A stretch of 64,000 nucleotides of DNA from an uncultured Mitsuokella sp. (GTDB lineage Bacteria > Bacillota > Negativicutes > Selenomonadales > Selenomonadaceae): the NCBI GenBank assembly GCA_945873115.1, contig CAMCBT010000003.1, positions 1-64,000 of the forward strand, given 5' to 3'. Position 1 is the stretch's first letter. Each line of letters opens with the position of its first letter. Position numbers and translations under genes: made by a program. The notes beneath the pieces were generated by a model, which had not been told where the DNA came from, did no database searches, and saw only the letters and a program-made list of their open reading frames with translations. Shown here piece by piece: positions 17,300-24,727 of the stretch.

Positions 17300-18528
17300 G
17301 CGCCCCACATCCCTTCCACAAGCCTCACAAGAAGATAGAGCCCCATGCCCACGAGAGAACCCACGACGGCACCATTGATGCGAATCATCTGGAGGTCCTC
17401 CTCCACCCGGGACTCCACGAAGTGGATGAGATTCTCATCGGAAAACTCCGCCAGCCGCTCCCGGATGATTCCCTCTATGGATTCATGGTGCTTGCGAAGC
17501 TCCTGCTCCAGGAAGTCCTTCAGTGCCGTATCCAGTCGCCTCTGCAGAGCTTCGGAGGCGCAGAAGGCATCGATTTGTCTCCCCAGGAACGCCTCAAAGG
17601 GCTCGAGCCAAAAGGGTTTTTCCGCCTTGACGCTGTGCTCCAGCCAGTAGACGAGGAGTCCCTCGATATCCACCCTAGCTACCAGCTGGGCGGCCCAGCG
17701 GCGCATGGCCGCCCGGAAGGCCTCCTCCCGGGACAGCCCCGTGAGAAGCGCCTCCAGCCCCACCTTCGCCCGGACGTAGTCCTCCCCCTTCTCCCCCAGG
17801 AGTGCCTCCAGCGTCCTTTGCATCCGGTCATTGAAGAGATGGAGGAGCTCCGAGTCATCGATTCCCGCTAAGGAGAGAGCAAAGGCCCTGCCAAAGGAGT
17901 CCCCCTCGTAGGCCTTTCGGAAGGCCCGGATATTCTCCAGGAGAAGCTTCTGTGCCTGGGGGCTGTTGAGGCCCTCCCGCAGAAAGAGGAAGAGGCTCCT
18001 AAGAATCCTACGGGAGTGGGCCTCCTCCGTGAGGATACGGCACATGCTCTGGGCAAGATTCTGCAGGGCGAGAGCTGAGATCCCCTCCCGAAGGGCCGGC
18101 GAGAGCTCCCGGGCGATGAGGGCACTATCCATATCGGAGACCACCCGAAGCATCGAGGCCCGTACCACGGCGATGACCTCCTCCCGGCCGCCCCGATGCT
18201 CCAGGTAGCTGACGAGAAGTCCCGCCGTATCCTGGGAGCGGATAATCTCCATGATGTTCTCCGTGCTCAGAAGATCCTCGCTGGTGAAGGCGACGATGGC
18301 CTCTGTGAGACGCCCCCTATTGCGCCGGAGGATATCCGTCCGGTAGGAGATGCCAAGAGGCTTCCGGAAAAGGGCTGTCACAGCGAACCAGTCGGCCAGG
18401 CCGCCGATGGTGGCGGCGAGGAAGCCGTGGTGCAGCATCCCGCCCAGAAAGCCTGCCGCCGAGGACGTGCCGAGAAACCCCAGCGCACTGACGGCCAGGG
18501 CCAGATTCGCCTTCTGCCGCTTCTTCAC
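17296..18528 (-). CDS. DUF445 family membrane protein (first of the pair)
   Basis: This 410-residue protein has the same architecture as the next gene: N-terminal hydrophobic segments, the motif GGLADWFAVTALFRKPLG, a long amphipathic helical region, and a C-terminal hydrophobic segment after LQMIRINGAVVGSLVG. The family has no proven function. The topology, membrane-anchored at both ends with a long helical domain between, would suit an envelope scaffold or lipid-related role (inference). GTG 18528 has GGAGGG upstream. It starts 12 bases after galU ends. Confidence 0.93.
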   Translation of the reverse strand: MKKRQKANLALAVSALGFLGTSSAAGFLGGMLHHGFLAATIGGLADWFAVTALFRKPLGISYRTDILRRNRGRLTEAIVAFTSEDLLSTENIMEIIRSQDTAGLLVSYLEHRGGREEVIAVVRASMLRVVSDMDSALIARELSPALREGISALALQNLAQSMCRILTEEAHSRRILRSLFLFLREGLNSPQAQKLLLENIRAFRKAYEGDSFGRAFALSLAGIDDSELLHLFNDRMQRTLEALLGEKGEDYVRAKVGLEALLTGLSREEAFRAAMRRWAAQLVARVDIEGLLVYWLEHSVKAEKPFWLEPFEAFLGRQIDAFCASEALQRRLDTALKDFLEQELRKHHESIEGIIRERLAEFSDENLIHFVESRVEEDLQMIRINGAVVGSLVGMGLYLLVRLVEGMWGA

Positions 18529-18540
18529 GCCGCTCCCTCC

Positions 18541-19413
18541 TTAAATCTGATGGGCAATCTCCTTGATATAGGTACGAAAGGCTGCGCCGATATCCTCCCG
18601 ACGCAGGGCGAACTCTATGGTCGCCTGCAAAAAGCCCAGCTTGTCCCCCAGGTCGTAGCGGCGCCCCTCGAAGTCGTAGGCATAGATGAACTGCTTCATC
18701 GCCAACATCTTCAGAGCGTCCGTCAGCTGGATTTCCCCGCCCTTTCCAGGCTTCGTCTGCTCCAGAAGCTCGAATATCTCCGGGGTGATGACGTAGCGGC
18801 CCAGCACAGCCAGGCGACTCGGGGCCTCCTCCTTCGCCGGCTTTTCCACCATATCCGTGACCCGCACGAGCCGCTCGCCCACGGACTCTCCCGCCACGAT
18901 GCCATAAGAGGATACCTGATCCTCTGCCACCATCTGGCAGCCCAGCACGCTGCTGCCCGTTTTTTCATAGACGTCGATGAGCTGCTGAAGCGCCGGCTTC
19001 TTCGGATTGTAGACCACATCGTCGCCCAGGAGCACAGCGAAGGGCTCATCCCCCATAAAGGCCTTGGCGCAGAGGATGGCATCTCCCAGGCCCCGCATAT
19101 ACCGCTGGCGGATGTAGTGGATGCGGATGTTTGCCGTCTCCTCCACCATGGCGAGAAGGTCGAGCTTTCCCTTCTTCCGAAGCTCCGCCTCCAGCGTGGG
19201 GGCCGAGTCGAAGTGATCCTCGATGGCCCTTTTCCCGTGGCCGCTGACGATGAGGATATCCTCGATGCCGCTATTTAGTGCCTCCTCCACGATGAACTGG
19301 ATGGTGGGCGTGTCCACGATCGGGAGCATCTCCTTCGGCGTGGCCTTCGTAGCCGGGAGGAAGCGGGTCCCATAGCCTGCGGCGGGGATGACAGCCTTGC
19401 GAATTTTTTTCAT
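18541..19413 (-). CDS. galU: UTP-glucose-1-phosphate uridylyltransferase
   Basis: This 290-residue nucleotidyltransferase makes UDP-glucose from UTP and glucose-1-phosphate for polysaccharide and lipopolysaccharide synthesis. The N-terminal signature AVIPAAGYGTRFLPATKA and KEMLP are intact, as are the VEEA and LGDD(V) blocks. ATG 19413 is chosen: GAGGAG lies about 8 bases upstream and the protein then starts MKKIRKAVIP; the in-frame ATG at 19428 contains that ribosome site. It is 11 bases after the helicase gene. Confidence 0.96.
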   Translation of the reverse strand: MKKIRKAVIPAAGYGTRFLPATKATPKEMLPIVDTPTIQFIVEEALNSGIEDILIVSGHGKRAIEDHFDSAPTLEAELRKKGKLDLLAMVEETANIRIHYIRQRYMRGLGDAILCAKAFMGDEPFAVLLGDDVVYNPKKPALQQLIDVYEKTGSSVLGCQMVAEDQVSSYGIVAGESVGERLVRVTDMVEKPAKEEAPSRLAVLGRYVITPEIFELLEQTKPGKGGEIQLTDALKMLAMKQFIYAYDFEGRRYDLGDKLGFLQATIEFALRREDIGAAFRTYIKEIAHQI

Positions 19414-19424
19414 GATATTTCTCC

Positions 19425-22040
19425 TCATTTCTCATTCGTGATATATTCCTTCGGGATGGAAGAAATAAGCCGGCTCATGGTCTGCTCTCGCCCATAGCTC
19501 GTCTGGCTCCAGGAGAGGTACAGTTCCCTGCGGGGCCGAGTGATGGCCACATAGAAGAGACGCTTCTCCTCTGCCAGGCGCCGCCCCTCGCTGGACCGAA
19601 AGGAGGGAAAGGTCCCCTCCTGAAGTCCCGCCAGAAAGACGTAGTCAAACTCCGCCCCCTTCGCCTGGTGGATGGTGATGATGGGAATCTCCTGCCGCCG
19701 GCTGGAGGTGTCGAGCTCCGTATTCGACAGGGCCGTGTACTGGAGAAAGCGCGTGAGGCTGTCCTGGGCCGAGATGCTCACATCATCCAGCTCCTGGGCC
19801 TGCACGTAGAGGCTCCGAAGGTTCTCCACCCTCTGCTCCTCCCGCTGCTTGTGGTAGTAGGCATCGATGCCCAAGTCCACCACGATTTTTGCGATGAGCT
19901 GATGGGGCCTGAGCGTCGTGGCCTCTGCCCGGAGGCTCTCCAGCCTTTCCGCCAGGGGCGAAAATTTCGCCGACCACTCCCGGATAAAGCCCCGACGCTC
20001 CTCCGCCCGGGGGAGGATGTTCTTCTCCACCGCAAAGTGCAAAATGTCCGCCGTGGCCCGGATATCGTCCAGGGCATCGTGGCTGGATCGGTTCTCCGTC
20101 TCGCAGAACTTTCCGAGGTATTCCAGCTGATGATTGGGAAGATTCGGATAAAACCGACGAAAGATATCGAGGGTATCGTAATACCGGGGGTAGCGAAGCT
20201 GGGGAAGCCCCAGCCGATTCAAGTGACTCGCGAGAATGCCCAGGTCATAGGTGACATTGTGCCCCACGATGACGCTGCCTTCGGCAAAGGCGCAGAAAGC
20301 CTTCAGCACCTCCCACGCCTTCTCCCCGTGGGCAGCGAGCCAGTCGTCCGTCATGTGGTGAACCCGCACGCTATCCCCCACAGACCGGGCAGGCCGCAGC
20401 ACCCGGTTGAAGGTGGCGAGGACCTTTCCCTCCCAGTCCACCCGGATGCCTGCAATCTGGATGATTTCATCCCGGGTGATATCCACCCCCGTGGACTCCA
20501 CATCAAAGACCACCACATTCCCTTCGTCCAGCGCCTCCAGGAGCCCGGCGAAGGGGTCGCCGCTCACAAGCGTCTCCCGGTCGGCAAAGTCCGTGATGCG
20601 CACCCCCGCCCGCCGGTAGGGCTTGGAGGAAATCCTCTGGATGGCCGCGGGGCCGATGCCTTCTCCGAAGCGGTTCACGAGGCGGATAAAGCTCGCCCCA
20701 TCGTGTCGGTTCTCCAGGAGCTTCAGGACGGCCAGCACATCCTTCACCTCCTGCCGCCGGTAGAACTTCTGCTCCTCCGCCAGGAGAAAGGGGATGCGCT
20801 CTGCCACCGGCACCCGCAGGGAAAGCCCCCGGAAGTAGGAGGTGAGCTGCCTGTTGTAATAATTGCTCCGGGTCAGCACACAGATGCGGGAGTACTCCCT
20901 GGTGCCCAGCTGCTGGATTTTATAGTAAATCCACTGGGCCTCGTCGGCGATATCCGACGCACCGCGAAGCACGATATTTTTTCCCACTTCCCGGCTCATG
21001 GACCTAAGTCCATCGGGATAGATGGAGCGCACCCGGTCGGGAAAGAGCTTCGAGAGGCAAGCAAAGGAAGCCTGCAGGAGCTTTGTGGTAGATCGATAAT
21101 TCTCCCGAAGGGCGATGCGCTTCGGCCTGTGGGTCTTTTCGAAGGCCTCCAGGATGCGCTCCGGGCTGGATCCTCGCCACTCGTATATGGTCTGGAAGAA
21201 ATCTCCCGCCAGCAGAATGCGGCTCGTGCCAAAAATGCGTGAGAGAATGTGATACTCCAGAAGGCTCGTGTCCTGAACCTCATCGATATGGATGTAGGAA
21301 AAGCGACGGGTCCACCGGATGGCTACGGCAGGATTCGCCAGCAGCCTGTCCGCCTCCACGATGAGATCCGTGAAGTCCAGGGCGTGCATTTCCCTCAGGC
21401 GCCCATCGTACTGGGCCGCGACCCGGGGCCCCCAGGAGAGCCAGCCCTCATAGAGGGGGCGGCTGAAGCCATAGCTCCCATCGGAGGCCAGAGCCTGCAC
21501 CGCCTGCTCCTTTTTTGCCAGAAGCCTTTGGAGGACGGAGGCATAGACCACCTGGGCCTCCTCCGGCTTCCCCTCTCCGTACTCCCCATACTCTGCCCGG
21601 GCTTCCTTCAGCTGCATGACGAGGGCATAGACGGCCGGGAGAGGCCAGGCCTCCCCCAGGAGCTCTCCCAGCACCTCCCGGCTGTCCGACTCATCGAAGA
21701 TGGTGAAGTCCGCAAAGAGATCGCTGTGGCGCTTCGCCTCCGCCTTGATGAGGTCATAGCAGAAGGCATGGAAGGTTCTGACCACCACATGCTTTGCCTG
21801 CTCCCCTGCCCGGAGCAGGATGCGGGCCTCCATCTCCCGACAGGCCTTGTTCGTGAAAGTCAGGCAGAGGATTTCCTCCGGCTTCACCCGCCCCTCCGCG
21901 AGGAGCAGCGCGATGCGGCAGGCCAGGGTATTCGTCTTGCCCGTGCCCGCCGGTGCCAAAAGGAGGATGTGGTCCTTATAGTCCGTCGCGGCGAGACGCT
22001 GCTGCTCATTCAGCTCCGCCAAGACCGCCCCCGCTCCCAT
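19425..22040 (-). CDS. UvrD/Rep-type helicase with an inserted DEDDh 3'-5' exonuclease domain
   Basis: This is an 871-residue superfamily 1A helicase. Walker A (APAGTGKTN) is near residues 29-37, motif Ia is LTFTNKACREME, motif II is HIDEVQDT near 255, motif IV is ENYRST, motif V is TIHQAKGAEFDYVFL, and motif VI is YVAITRPRREL near 833. Between motifs IV and V lies a complete DnaQ-like exonuclease domain at about residues 505-670. It has DVES (D, E), HNVTYDL (D) and HDALDD (H, D), so all catalytic residues are present. Most UvrD/PcrA proteins carry a 2B domain there and no nuclease. It probably unwinds and trims DNA in repair or replication restart. The small gene upstream ends 7 bases before its ATG. 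Confidence 0.93.
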   Translation of the reverse strand: MGAGAVLAELNEQQRLAATDYKDHILLLAPAGTGKTNTLACRIALLLAEGRVKPEEILCLTFTNKACREMEARILLRAGEQAKHVVVRTFHAFCYDLIKAEAKRHSDLFADFTIFDESDSREVLGELLGEAWPLPAVYALVMQLKEARAEYGEYGEGKPEEAQVVYASVLQRLLAKKEQAVQALASDGSYGFSRPLYEGWLSWGPRVAAQYDGRLREMHALDFTDLIVEADRLLANPAVAIRWTRRFSYIHIDEVQDTSLLEYHILSRIFGTSRILLAGDFFQTIYEWRGSSPERILEAFEKTHRPKRIALRENYRSTTKLLQASFACLSKLFPDRVRSIYPDGLRSMSREVGKNIVLRGASDIADEAQWIYYKIQQLGTREYSRICVLTRSNYYNRQLTSYFRGLSLRVPVAERIPFLLAEEQKFYRRQEVKDVLAVLKLLENRHDGASFIRLVNRFGEGIGPAAIQRISSKPYRRAGVRITDFADRETLVSGDPFAGLLEALDEGNVVVFDVESTGVDITRDEIIQIAGIRVDWEGKVLATFNRVLRPARSVGDSVRVHHMTDDWLAAHGEKAWEVLKAFCAFAEGSVIVGHNVTYDLGILASHLNRLGLPQLRYPRYYDTLDIFRRFYPNLPNHQLEYLGKFCETENRSSHDALDDIRATADILHFAVEKNILPRAEERRGFIREWSAKFSPLAERLESLRAEATTLRPHQLIAKIVVDLGIDAYYHKQREEQRVENLRSLYVQAQELDDVSISAQDSLTRFLQYTALSNTELDTSSRRQEIPIITIHQAKGAEFDYVFLAGLQEGTFPSFRSSEGRRLAEEKRLFYVAITRPRRELYLSWSQTSYGREQTMSRLISSIPKEYITNEK

Positions 22041-22047
22041 AGCTGCC

Positions 22048-22236
22048 TCAGTGGCCCAGCGCCGACTCGAAGGCCTCCAGGCAGGAGCCCTTGTCGTGGG
22101 CGGCCAGAATATCCTCGAAGGACGTGGGCTTCAGCCCCAGCGCCATGAATTTCTTATAGACAGCAATCTGCTTCTCGATGGCGGGCTGGCTGATGCCCCG
22201 GGCCGCCGCCTGCTTTGCAAACTCTTCCGATGTCAT
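22048..22236 (-). CDS. Small conserved-looking protein, 62 aa, upstream of the helicase
   Basis: This soluble 62-residue helical protein (MTSEEFAKQAAARGISQPAIEKQ...) is not recognised. ATG 22236 has an excellent GGAGG about 7 bases upstream; an in-frame extension to 22308 crosses non-coding sequence. It ends only 7 bases before the helicase start and so should be co-expressed. The pattern SEEFAKQAAARGISQPAIEKQIAVYKKFM could be a short helix-turn-helix-like bundle, but this is speculative. Confidence 0.7.
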   Translation of the reverse strand: MTSEEFAKQAAARGISQPAIEKQIAVYKKFMALGLKPTSFEDILAAHDKGSCLEAFESALGH

Positions 22237-22308
22237 AAAGCCCCTCCTTATATGGGATGACAAAAAGGCATAGGTTATCTTCTTTCTTGCATTTCGCCGA
22301 AAAATCAA

Positions 22309-22354
22309 AAAATCCTCTTTCCTCCGCAGAAAGAACGGGCAGAAAGAGGATTTT
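22309..22354 (-). terminator. Terminator of the MetE-like gene
   Basis: This is a perfect 13-bp stem (AAAATCCTCTTTC with GAAAGAGGATTTT) around a 20-base loop, followed by TTGATTTTT on the minus strand. It lies 20 bases after the MetE-like stop. Confidence 0.9.
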
Positions 22355-22374
22355 CTGGAACGAGGTCCGGGGGC

Positions 22375-23505
22375 TCAGGCATCCGCCCAGACGGACTCGG
22401 CAATGCGGCGAATGAGGCGGATCTTTTCCCACTGCTCCTCCTCCGTCAGGATATTGCCCTCCTCCGTGGAGGAAAAGCCGCACTGGGGGCTGAGGGCCAG
22501 CTGCTCCTTCGGCACGTAGGCCTCCGCCTCCTCAATGCGGCGGATGACATCCGCCTCCTTCTCCAGTTCCGGCGTCTTCGAGGTCACGAGGCCCAGAACC
22601 ACCGTCTGGTTCTTGATGTGCTTCAGCGGCGTGAAGTCACCGGAGCGATCCGAGTCGTACTCCAGGAAGAAGCCATCCACCCGCGCATGGGGGAAGAGAA
22701 TGGGGGCGATGGGGTCATAGCCGCCGGAGGAGAACCAGGTGGAGCGGAAATTACCCCGGCAGATGTGCATGGTCACCACGAGATCCTCCGGCTTGTCCTC
22801 CAGGGCCTCGTTGATGACCTCCACATAGCGGCGGCCGATGGCATCCAGGTCAAAACCGCGTTTTTCATAAGCTGCCCGCTTCCCCGCGTCGCAGAACTCG
22901 CCCCAAGAGGTGTCATCCAGCTGGAGATAGCGGCAGCCGGCCTCGTAAAAGGCGCGAATAGCCTTTTTGTAGGCCTGTGCAATGGCGTGATAGAGAGCCG
23001 CCTCGTCCTGGTACTGGGGGATGGGAGTATAGCTCTCCGCCCGGACGCAGGTGATGAGGTGCAGCATGGAGGGAGAGGGAATCGTGAGCTTCGCAAGCGT
23101 GTCCCCCGCCACCTCCTTCAGGAAGCGGAAATGCGCGAGGAAGGGATGATCTGCGGGGAAGCCGATGTCCCCCGCAATCTGGATGGTGGCTGCCTTCGGC
23201 TGGGCTCCCTTGAAGGCCACCGACCACTTCTCCGCCTTTACCTCCTCGATGCCATCAAGGGCCGCCAGGAAGTCCAGGTGCCAGTAGCGGCGGCGAAGCT
23301 CCCCGTCCGTCACGGCGTGGAGGCCCACCTCCTTCTGCTTCGCCACCAGGACGCGGATGGCCTTGTCCTCCTCGGCCTTAAGAGCCTCGGCCGTGATTGA
23401 CCCGCGGGCAAAGGCCTCCCGCTTCTCCTTTAAGGCTTCCGGCCGGAGGAAGCTGCCGACGATATCATAACGAAAGGGTGCCCGTGCTTTTCTTGCCTGT
23501 GCCAT
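22375..23505 (-). CDS. Cobalamin-independent methionine synthase (MetE C-terminal domain) family protein
   Basis: At 376 residues it corresponds to the catalytic C-terminal barrel of MetE only, as in the YxjG/YxjH group. The zinc-binding pattern is present: MHICRGN (H-x-C) and a C-terminal SPQCGFSS Cys, with EYDSDRSGDF carrying the acidic ligand. The N-terminal IVGSFLRPEALK block is typical. Such short MetE-like enzymes transfer methyl groups to homocysteine or related thiols; the donor is not known here. It follows its own promoter and a LysR gene on the same strand with a Met-box-like site between, supporting a sulfur amino acid role. Confidence 0.9.
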   Translation of the reverse strand: MAQARKARAPFRYDIVGSFLRPEALKEKREAFARGSITAEALKAEEDKAIRVLVAKQKEVGLHAVTDGELRRRYWHLDFLAALDGIEEVKAEKWSVAFKGAQPKAATIQIAGDIGFPADHPFLAHFRFLKEVAGDTLAKLTIPSPSMLHLITCVRAESYTPIPQYQDEAALYHAIAQAYKKAIRAFYEAGCRYLQLDDTSWGEFCDAGKRAAYEKRGFDLDAIGRRYVEVINEALEDKPEDLVVTMHICRGNFRSTWFSSGGYDPIAPILFPHARVDGFFLEYDSDRSGDFTPLKHIKNQTVVLGLVTSKTPELEKEADVIRRIEEAEAYVPKEQLALSPQCGFSSTEEGNILTEEEQWEKIRLIRRIAESVWADA

Positions 23506-23560
23506 ATTTTCTATCTCCTTTTTCTTTAGGTGGAATGATATGTTTTCTGTTGATGGGTTT

Positions 23561-23589
23561 ATTCTAGCAAAGGCAGGCTGCTCTGTAAA
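23561..23589 (-). promoter_or_regulatory. Promoter of the MetE-like gene
   Basis: TTTACA (23589-23584) and TAGAAT (23566-23561) on the minus strand, with a 17-base spacer, are each one mismatch from consensus. The -10 is 55 bases before the ATG. Confidence 0.65.
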
Positions 23590-23611
23590 ATATGGGAAAA
23601 TATCTCTTGAC

Positions 23612-23628
23612 TATAGGCACAGACTATA
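23612..23628. promoter_or_regulatory. Met-box-like operator TATAG-N7-CTATA
   Basis: This perfect inverted repeat lies 23 bases upstream of the -35 of the MetE-like gene and directly after the LysR gene. The outer halves and spacing equal those of the streptococcal MtaR/MetR box (TATAG-TTTSAAA-CTATA), although the inner seven bases differ. It is the likely binding site of the adjacent LysR regulator. Confidence 0.45.
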
Positions 23629-23633
23629 CCAAA

Positions 23634-24542
23634 TCAGCTGCGGGCGATGGCATATCGCTTGAGCGACTCGATATAGGCCTCTGCAAGGCGGCTCGGGACA
23701 ATTCTCTTTTGGAGGATATAGCCGATATCCATATAGTCCTCCACCTGAAGAGGCACCGCGCGGATATTCGGCCCATTGAGGTCCTCGCTGATGACGCCGG
23801 AGGAAATCGTGTAGCCATTGAGACCGATGAGGAGATTGAAGAGGGTCGCCCTGTCGCTCACCATGATGTTCTTCGGCGCGTCGAGGGTGCTGAGTATCTC
23901 CTCGGAAAAGTAAAAGGAATTGTGCTCCCCCTGCTCGTAGGAAAGCCGTGGATAGGGCAAGAGATCTGCTAGCTCCACAAAATCCTTTTTCGCCAGGGGA
24001 TTTTCCTTTCCCACGAAGACATGGGGCCGGGCCCGGAAGAGGGGATAGAAGGAAAGCTCCCGCTCCCGAAGGGCCTTCTTTATGACCGTCTCATTGAAGG
24101 GATTCAGATAGAACACCCCTACCTCGCTTCGTAGGTGGGCCACATCCTCCAATATCTCATAGGTCTTCGTCTCCCGGATGCGAAAGTCATAGGCATCCCC
24201 GCCCTGCTCCTGCAATAGAGCCACGAAGGCCTCCACCGCAAAGGAGTAATGCTGGGTGGAGACGCAGAAGGCATGGCGCACAGGCGCCGCCCCGAAGTAC
24301 CGCTCCTCGATGAGCCGGGTCTGCTCCATCACCTGCCGGGCATAGCCTAGGAACTCCTCCCCCTCCGGCGACACCAGGATTCCCTTGTTCGTCCGGGTAA
24401 AGAGCACGATGCCGAGCTCCTTTTCCAGCTCCTTTATGGCCGCCGTCAGACTGGGCTGCGCAATAAAAAGCCGCTTCGCCGCCCCGCTTATCGTCCCCGC
24501 CTCCGCCACCGTCACCACATATTTCAGCTGCAAGAGCGTCAT
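23634..24542 (-). CDS. LysR family transcriptional regulator
   Basis: This 302-residue regulator has an N-terminal winged helix-turn-helix (MTLLQLKYVVTVAEAGTIS ... AAKRLFIAQPSLTAAIKELE, residues about 1-60) and a periplasmic-binding-protein-like effector domain. It lies upstream of the MetE-like gene on the same strand, with 128 bases between. Together with the Met-box-like site this suggests a MetR/CmbR-type regulator of sulfur amino acid metabolism sensing a pathway intermediate (inference). The ATG at 24542 has GGAGGAGG upstream. Confidence 0.93.
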   Translation of the reverse strand: MTLLQLKYVVTVAEAGTISGAAKRLFIAQPSLTAAIKELEKELGIVLFTRTNKGILVSPEGEEFLGYARQVMEQTRLIEERYFGAAPVRHAFCVSTQHYSFAVEAFVALLQEQGGDAYDFRIRETKTYEILEDVAHLRSEVGVFYLNPFNETVIKKALRERELSFYPLFRARPHVFVGKENPLAKKDFVELADLLPYPRLSYEQGEHNSFYFSEEILSTLDAPKNIMVSDRATLFNLLIGLNGYTISSGVISEDLNGPNIRAVPLQVEDYMDIGYILQKRIVPSRLAEAYIESLKRYAIARS

Positions 24543-24576
24543 AGAATCCCTCCTCCCATCCAGGATAGCAAGGCTT

Positions 24577-24616
24577 CATGAAAAACAGGGCAGATTGCTC
24601 TGCCCTGTTTTTCATG
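24577..24616. terminator. Strong bidirectional-type hairpin terminator
   Basis: An 18-bp perfect inverted repeat with a 4-base loop has a core ACAGGGCAGA-TTGC-TCTGCCCTGT flanked by AAAAA/TTTTT and CATG. It ends transcription from the radical SAM gene before lysR and overlaps the stop of the small frameshifted gene. Confidence 0.9.
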
Positions 24617-24723
24617 GGTTTTCAAAAAATGCCTGATGAAGCCCCTCCGTGAGCTTGCCTTCCTTGGCGAGCTCCAGGGTATCCAGGCGGATGATACGTC
24701 GTATGACGTACAGCGGCCCTCAT
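24612..24723 (-). pseudogene. Very short frameshifted gene after the radical SAM gene
   Basis: Between the radical SAM stop and the terminator, one frame reads a protein-like peptide (YVIRRIIRLDTLELAKEGKL ... HQAFFENP) ending at TGA 24614-24612. The frame has no standard start: a TGA lies just upstream and the only ATG (24723-24721) is out of frame by one. Removing one G from the GGG after that ATG (ATGAGGG) restores a clean 37-residue protein. It may be a decayed small gene, an error in a homopolymer, or a CTG-started peptide (713). Its position before the terminator suggests it was transcribed with the radical SAM gene. Confidence 0.35.
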
Positions 24724-24727
24724 TTCT

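Noticed and set aside
23506-23634. SAM riboswitch (S-box) before the MetE-like gene
   Set aside because: The leader is about 50 bases and lacks the S-box core; the promoter and a Met-box-like site account for the region better.
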